Shown piece by piece: positions 8,083 through 11,156 of a DNA stretch of 11,156 nucleotides. Each line of letters starts with the position of its first letter. Position 1 is the first letter of the stretch. Position numbers and translations under genes: made by a program. The notes beneath the pieces were generated by a model, which ran no database searches, was not told the DNA's origin, and saw only the letters and a program-made list of their open reading frames with translations. The DNA is taken from NCBI GenBank assembly GCA_947461335.1, contig CANHLB010000034.1, positions 1 to 11,156 of the forward strand, written 5' to 3'. This DNA comes from Burkholderiaceae bacterium. Lineage in GTDB: Bacteria; Pseudomonadota; Gammaproteobacteria; Burkholderiales; Burkholderiaceae.

Positions 8083-8823
8083 ATGACAGCCCAAGCCCTA
8101 GAACTAGGAATCAATATCGACCACGTAGCTACACTGCGTAATGCCCGCGGTACATCTTATCCCGATCCTCTTAAAGCAGCACAATTGGCAGAAGAGGCTG
8201 GTGCAGATTTAATTACCCTTCATCTACGCGAAGATCGCCGCCATATTAAAGATGCTGACTTACTCGCATTGCGGCCACTGATCAAGACGCGCATGAATCT
8301 AGAATGTGCTGTTACTCCCGAAATGATTAATATTGCTTGCAAGGTGAAACCACATGATGTGTGCTTAGTACCTGAAAAGCGTGAAGAGGTCACTACTGAA
8401 GGTGGCTTAGATGTCTTGGGCCATTTTGAATTAGTCAAATCTGCGACAAAGCAGTTACAAGATGCCGGTATTCGGGTATCGCTCTTTATCGATCCAGATA
8501 TAAAGCAAATACAAGCTGCAAAAGATATTGGTGCTACCGTTGTGGAGTTACATACGGGCCGTTATGCAGACTTATCAGGCACAGATCAGATGGCGGAATT
8601 AGAGCGCATTCGTAAAGCGGCTCAATTTGGGAAAGGTATTGGACTCAGAGTAAATGCTGGTCATGGTCTGCATGAAGGCAACGTGATGCCTATTGCAGCT
8701 ATTGCAGAATTATCCGAGCTTAATATTGGTCATGCGATTGTTTCTGAGGCAATATTTAAGGGTTGGCAAAAAGCCATCATTGACATGAAGGCACTGATGA
8801 TTCAGGGTCGAGCTAACTCATAA
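8083..8823 (+). CDS. pdxJ: Pyridoxine 5'-phosphate synthase (PdxJ)
   Basis: PdxJ condenses 1-deoxy-D-xylulose 5-phosphate with 3-amino-2-oxopropyl phosphate to form pyridoxine 5'-phosphate, the ring-closing step of the DXP-dependent vitamin B6 pathway. The 246-residue protein is a complete TIM barrel. Conserved elements are [16 protein letters not shown] near the N-terminus (8-23), [10 protein letters not shown] with H47, MNLE with E74, ELHTG (155-159) and NAGHGL with H194. H47, E74 and H194 correspond to the catalytic residues of the E. coli enzyme (about H45, E72 and H193, from memory). It begins 12 bases after recO without a recognisable Shine-Dalgarno. Its presence implies that the organism makes B6 by the DXP route; the partner pdxA is not in the window. 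Confidence 0.97.
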   Translation: MTAQALELGINIDHVATLRNARGTSYPDPLKAAQLAEEAGADLITLHLREDRRHIKDADLLALRPLIKTRMNLECAVTPEMINIACKVKPHDVCLVPEKREEVTTEGGLDVLGHFELVKSATKQLQDAGIRVSLFIDPDIKQIQAAKDIGATVVELHTGRYADLSGTDQMAELERIRKAAQFGKGIGLRVNAGHGLHEGNVMPIAAIAELSELNIGHAIVSEAIFKGWQKAIIDMKALMIQGRANS

Positions 8824-8836
8824 AGTAAAAATAAAT

Positions 8837-9229
8837 ATGATCATCGGTATGGGTACAGATATTCTTCAGATTGAGCGCTTACAAGCTGCTTACGATCGTA
8901 CCAATGGGCGCTTGGCTGAGAGAATTTTGGGGCCTGATGAGATGTTGGTATTTAAGCAGCGCCTTGCCAGAAATCACAAGCGAGGAATTGCTTTCTTGGC
9001 GACTCGCTTTGCTGCTAAGGAAGCATTCTCGAAAGCAATTGGCCTAGGAATGAGAATGCCGATGACTTGGCGTTCATTGCAAACCTTAAATGAGCCTAGT
9101 GGTAAACCTGTGACTTCCTATTTAGGGGCTTTGGCAAAATTTATGGCTGAAAAGAACTGGGAAGCACACGTCACGGTGAGTGATGAGCAAGACATGGCAA
9201 TCGCACATGTGATCGTTAGTCAGAAATAA
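8837..9229 (+). CDS. acpS: Holo-[acyl-carrier-protein] synthase (AcpS)
   Basis: AcpS transfers the 4'-phosphopantetheine group from coenzyme A to a serine of apo-AcpP, turning it into the active carrier. The 130-residue protein has the usual small size. The two magnesium-binding signatures are present: GMGTDI with D8 at the start, and RFAAKEAFSKAIG with E62. The C-terminal SDEQDMAIAHVIV is the last strand of the family fold. ATG 8837 follows an AT-rich stretch with no Shine-Dalgarno, 13 bases after pdxJ, and MIIGMGTDI is the canonical opening. pdxJ-acpS is a widely conserved pair. The carrier gene itself, acpP, is at the left edge of the window. Confidence 0.96.
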   Translation: MIIGMGTDILQIERLQAAYDRTNGRLAERILGPDEMLVFKQRLARNHKRGIAFLATRFAAKEAFSKAIGLGMRMPMTWRSLQTLNEPSGKPVTSYLGALAKFMAEKNWEAHVTVSDEQDMAIAHVIVSQK

Positions 9230-9241
9230 AGAATATATACA

Positions 9242-9250
9242 GAGGAAGAG
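9242..9250 (+). promoter_or_regulatory. Strong Shine-Dalgarno of nagZ
   Basis: GAGGAAGAG directly precedes the ATG at 9251 and lies in the 21-base gap after acpS. It is the best ribosome-binding site seen in the window; most genes in this run have weak or no recognisable sites. Confidence 0.75.
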
Positions 9251-10324
9251 ATGAGTAAACCCACTATGAATCCAGGCCCAGTCACATTAGATGTAGTGGG
9301 TCTTGAGCTCAATGCCGAAGATCGTCGTCGCATTCTTGACCCTTTGACTGGTGGCGTGATTTTATTTGGTAGAAACTTTGCTAATCGCAAGCAACTTTCT
9401 AAACTCACTGCTGATATTAAAAAATTAAGACCTGATGTATTGATCTCGATCGATCATGAGGGCGGTAGAGTGCAGCGCTGTAAAACAGATGGCTTTACCC
9501 ACCTTCCAGCAATGCGTCAATTGGGTCAGCTTTGGAGTGTCAAGAGTCAATCTACCCACGCTGCCGAGTCAGCAGCGCTTGCTATGGCGGCAGCTACTGC
9601 CTGCGGATACGTATTAGCATCTGAACTGCGCGCTTGTGGAGTGGACTTTAGTTTCACGCCGGTGCTCGATTTAGATTTTAGTCGCAGTGGGGTTATTGGC
9701 GATCGCTCCTTTAGCCGTGATCCACAAATTGTGTTTGCTTTAGCAAAGAGTTTGAATGAAGGTTTGCGCTTAGCTGACATGGCTAATTGCGGTAAACATT
9801 TTCCGGGGCATGGTTGGGCTGAGGCAGATTCTCATGTGGCTATTCCAGTAGATGAGCGCTCCTTAAAAGAAATTCTGAATAATGATGCTAAGCCTTATGA
9901 GTGGTTAGATTTAAGTTTGGCAGCTGTAATGCCCGCTCATGTCATTTATCCCAAAGTAGACAAGAATCCTGCGGGATTTTCTAAAATCTGGTTGCATTCA
10001 ATCCTGCGTCAAGAATTAGGCTTTGAAGGCGTGATCTTTAGTGATGATCTCTCAATGGAGGGTGCCAGTGTTGCTGGCTCAGTAGTAAAGGGTGCTGAGT
10101 TAGCCCTAAATGCTGGCTGTGATGCAGTCCTGATTTGTAATCGTCCAGATTTGGCCGATCAATTACTTTCAAAACTGAAAATTACTCAAGCCAAGCAGTC
10201 TGAATCTGCAATTCGTCTCAATCGCTTGATGCCAAAGTCTACCGCCTTATCTTGGGATGAGCTACAAGCGAACGCCGAGTATCAACATGCTCAAGGTTTA
10301 CTCAGGCAGTTCAATTTGCTGTAA
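9251..10324 (+). CDS. nagZ: Beta-N-acetylhexosaminidase NagZ (glycoside hydrolase family 3)
   Basis: NagZ is a cytoplasmic enzyme that removes N-acetylglucosamine from 1,6-anhydro-muropeptides during peptidoglycan recycling. The 357-residue protein is a single-domain GH3 barrel, a little longer than the 341-residue E. coli enzyme. Visible motifs are GGVILFGRNF (34-43), ISIDHEGGRVQR (65-76), FTPVLDLD (135-142), KHFPGHG (182-188) and the mobile catalytic loop with D193-S194-H195, whose Asp/His pair is the unusual acid/base of NagZ. The nucleophile is an Asp in FSDDLSMEGA, most likely D265. No signal peptide is present, as expected. The start is backed by a strong GAGGAAGAG. It closes the lepA-nagZ run. 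In Gram-negatives with an AmpR/AmpC circuit its product feeds beta-lactamase induction; no such genes are visible here. Confidence 0.96.
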   Translation: MSKPTMNPGPVTLDVVGLELNAEDRRRILDPLTGGVILFGRNFANRKQLSKLTADIKKLRPDVLISIDHEGGRVQRCKTDGFTHLPAMRQLGQLWSVKSQSTHAAESAALAMAAATACGYVLASELRACGVDFSFTPVLDLDFSRSGVIGDRSFSRDPQIVFALAKSLNEGLRLADMANCGKHFPGHGWAEADSHVAIPVDERSLKEILNNDAKPYEWLDLSLAAVMPAHVIYPKVDKNPAGFSKIWLHSILRQELGFEGVIFSDDLSMEGASVAGSVVKGAELALNAGCDAVLICNRPDLADQLLSKLKITQAKQSESAIRLNRLMPKSTALSWDELQANAEYQHAQGLLRQFNLL

Positions 10325-10459
10325 ATTAGACCTGTATTCTAGCTAAGCATATTAAGCCTAGTAAATACAAAAAAGAGGTGCTTTTGTAGTGCAGGACTAT
10401 CCTTGTGATTAGGGGTATGCATGCTCTAAATAGCAAATAATCAGTTTGGGACCTATTTG
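10325..10459. other. Intergenic region between nagZ and the TAXI gene
   Basis: These 135 bases are AT-rich and contain no recognisable gene. They hold one A/T-rich hairpin (described separately), a palindromic ATGCATGC at 10417-10424, and only poor promoter candidates: TTGTGA at 10403-10408 with TCTAAA at 10425-10430, spacer 16. A GGGA at 10448-10451 is a weak ribosome-binding site for the next ATG. This is the likely boundary between the conserved operon and a separate transcription unit. Confidence 0.5.
10366..10388 (+). other. A/T-rich hairpin downstream of nagZ
   Basis: TACAAAA (10366-10372) pairs perfectly with TTTTGTA (10382-10388) around a nine-base loop, AAGAGGTGC. It starts 42 bases after the nagZ stop. 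The stem has seven pairs, six of them A-T, and no T-run follows, so it would be a weak terminator at best. It may mark the 3' end of the operon transcript or be incidental. Confidence 0.35.
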
Positions 10460-11156
10460 ATGAATACATTTCAGTACATCTCGATTATTGTTAAAGATGA
10501 ATTTAGGGCTATTCGCGAGGAATTTATAGAATCCAAACTATTGGTAGCGTCATTTTTCATTGCGCTATTCCTTGTAATATTTTATCTAGATCCATTTCCA
10601 AGTAAGCATATTTATTTTGCTACTTCGTATCCAAGTTCAGATTGGCATAACTTTGTTAAAAAAACTACAGTGGCGTTAAATGAGAAAGGGCTAGATGTAA
10701 CTCTTATTGATACGGATGGCGCAGTAGATAATGTCATCAGGATGAATAGTCTAAAAGATAATGTAAATGTCGCATTCACATACGGCGCAGCTTTAAATAA
10801 TGATCAGATTAATGGAATTTATTCTCTCGGTAGTGTTTTTTACGAGCCCGTTTGGATTTTTTATAGAAAAAATAAAATTCATGACCTGAAGAGCATGAAG
10901 GATCTGACCAACTATAAGGTTGGGGTAGGCCCAGCCAAAAGTGGCTCTTTCATGATTGCTAAAAAATTACTTCTGGATCTCAATGTAGATATCACGAAGA
11001 ATTCAAATTTTGTGTCAAGTTCTTTTGTTGATATACATAAGAAATTTTTAAAAGGGGACTTGGATGCCATCATGATTGTCTCTACATATCTCGATCCAAT
11101 AGTTCAGAATTTAATGAGAGAGCCTAAAGTTGCTCTCTATAGCTTTTCAAATGCCA
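10460..11156 (+). CDS. TAXI-family TRAP-type solute-binding protein, membrane anchored (3' incomplete)
   Basis: An open frame runs from ATG 10460 to the window edge without a stop, giving at least 232 residues; the C-terminus is missing. Residues about 27-43 (LLVASFFIALFLVIFYL) form one hydrophobic segment after a charged N-terminus, with no clear cleavage site, so it reads as a membrane anchor. The rest resembles the NMT1/TAXI periplasmic binding fold: FATSYPSSDWHNF at 53-65, GAVDNVIRMNSLKDNVNVAF at 87-106, the family-typical SLGSVFYEPVWIFYR at 122-136, and YKVGVGPAKSGSFMIAKKLL at 152-171. TAXI proteins capture small organic acids for TRAP transporters; the ligand cannot be read from sequence. 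No permease gene is visible. Sampled stretches are about 30-42% G+C, lower than the operon. An in-frame TAA at 10427-10429 limits the start; GGGA at 10448-10451 is a weak ribosome-binding site. Confidence 0.8.
   Translation, partial: MNTFQYISIIVKDEFRAIREEFIESKLLVASFFIALFLVIFYLDPFPSKHIYFATSYPSSDWHNFVKKTTVALNEKGLDVTLIDTDGAVDNVIRMNSLKDNVNVAFTYGAALNNDQINGIYSLGSVFYEPVWIFYRKNKIHDLKSMKDLTNYKVGVGPAKSGSFMIAKKLLLDLNVDITKNSNFVSSSFVDIHKKFLKGDLDAIMIVSTYLDPIVQNLMREPKVALYSFSNA

Noticed and set aside
10403..10430. TTGTGA and TCTAAA as a promoter for the TAXI gene
   Set aside because: Each box matches only four of six consensus bases with a 16-base spacer in AT-rich DNA, where such matches are common. It is mentioned only within the intergenic entry.

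Overview
The window is ordinary bacterial chromosome, and almost every gene is a well-known housekeeping gene on the + strand. The gene order acpP-fabF-(htrA/mucD)-lepA-lepB-rnc-era-recO-pdxJ-acpS-nagZ is characteristic of Burkholderiales (Betaproteobacteria). A hand-sampled stretch of lepA is about 50% G+C, well below Burkholderia or Ralstonia. Together with the protein wording, this suggests a small-genome freshwater member such as Polynucleobacter. That assignment is an inference, not a database result.

Layout. Positions 2-76 are the last 24 codons of the acyl carrier protein gene acpP. fabF (98-1345) follows, then only 51 bases, then a secreted HtrA-type protease gene (1397-2845). A 136-base gap (2846-2981) holds two hairpins and a plausible sigma-70 promoter. 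After it comes a tightly packed run of eight genes (2982-10324): lepA, lepB, rnc, era, recO, pdxJ, acpS and nagZ, with spacings from a 1-base overlap to 21 bases, so it reads as one operon. A 135-base gap (10325-10459) with an A/T-rich hairpin separates this from a clearly AT-richer gene (10460 to the window end, incomplete). That last gene encodes a membrane-anchored TAXI-family TRAP-type solute-binding protein.

How the genes fit together. Fatty-acid synthesis is represented by acpP and fabF, and acpS makes the phosphopantetheinyl arm that AcpP needs. LepB (signal peptidase I) and the HtrA protease serve protein export and envelope quality control. LepA, RNase III and Era act on ribosome function, rRNA processing and 30S assembly. 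RecO repairs DNA, PdxJ makes pyridoxine 5'-phosphate and NagZ recycles peptidoglycan.

No RNA gene, CRISPR array, insertion sequence or phage gene was seen, and I found no convincing new system. The points most worth a second look are the lack of a sigma-E/anti-sigma module between fabF and the protease gene, an enlarged G4-G5 segment in Era carrying a Cys-His-Cys pattern, a lysine-rich tail on RNase III, the regulatory-looking gap before lepA, and the AT-rich TAXI gene after nagZ.
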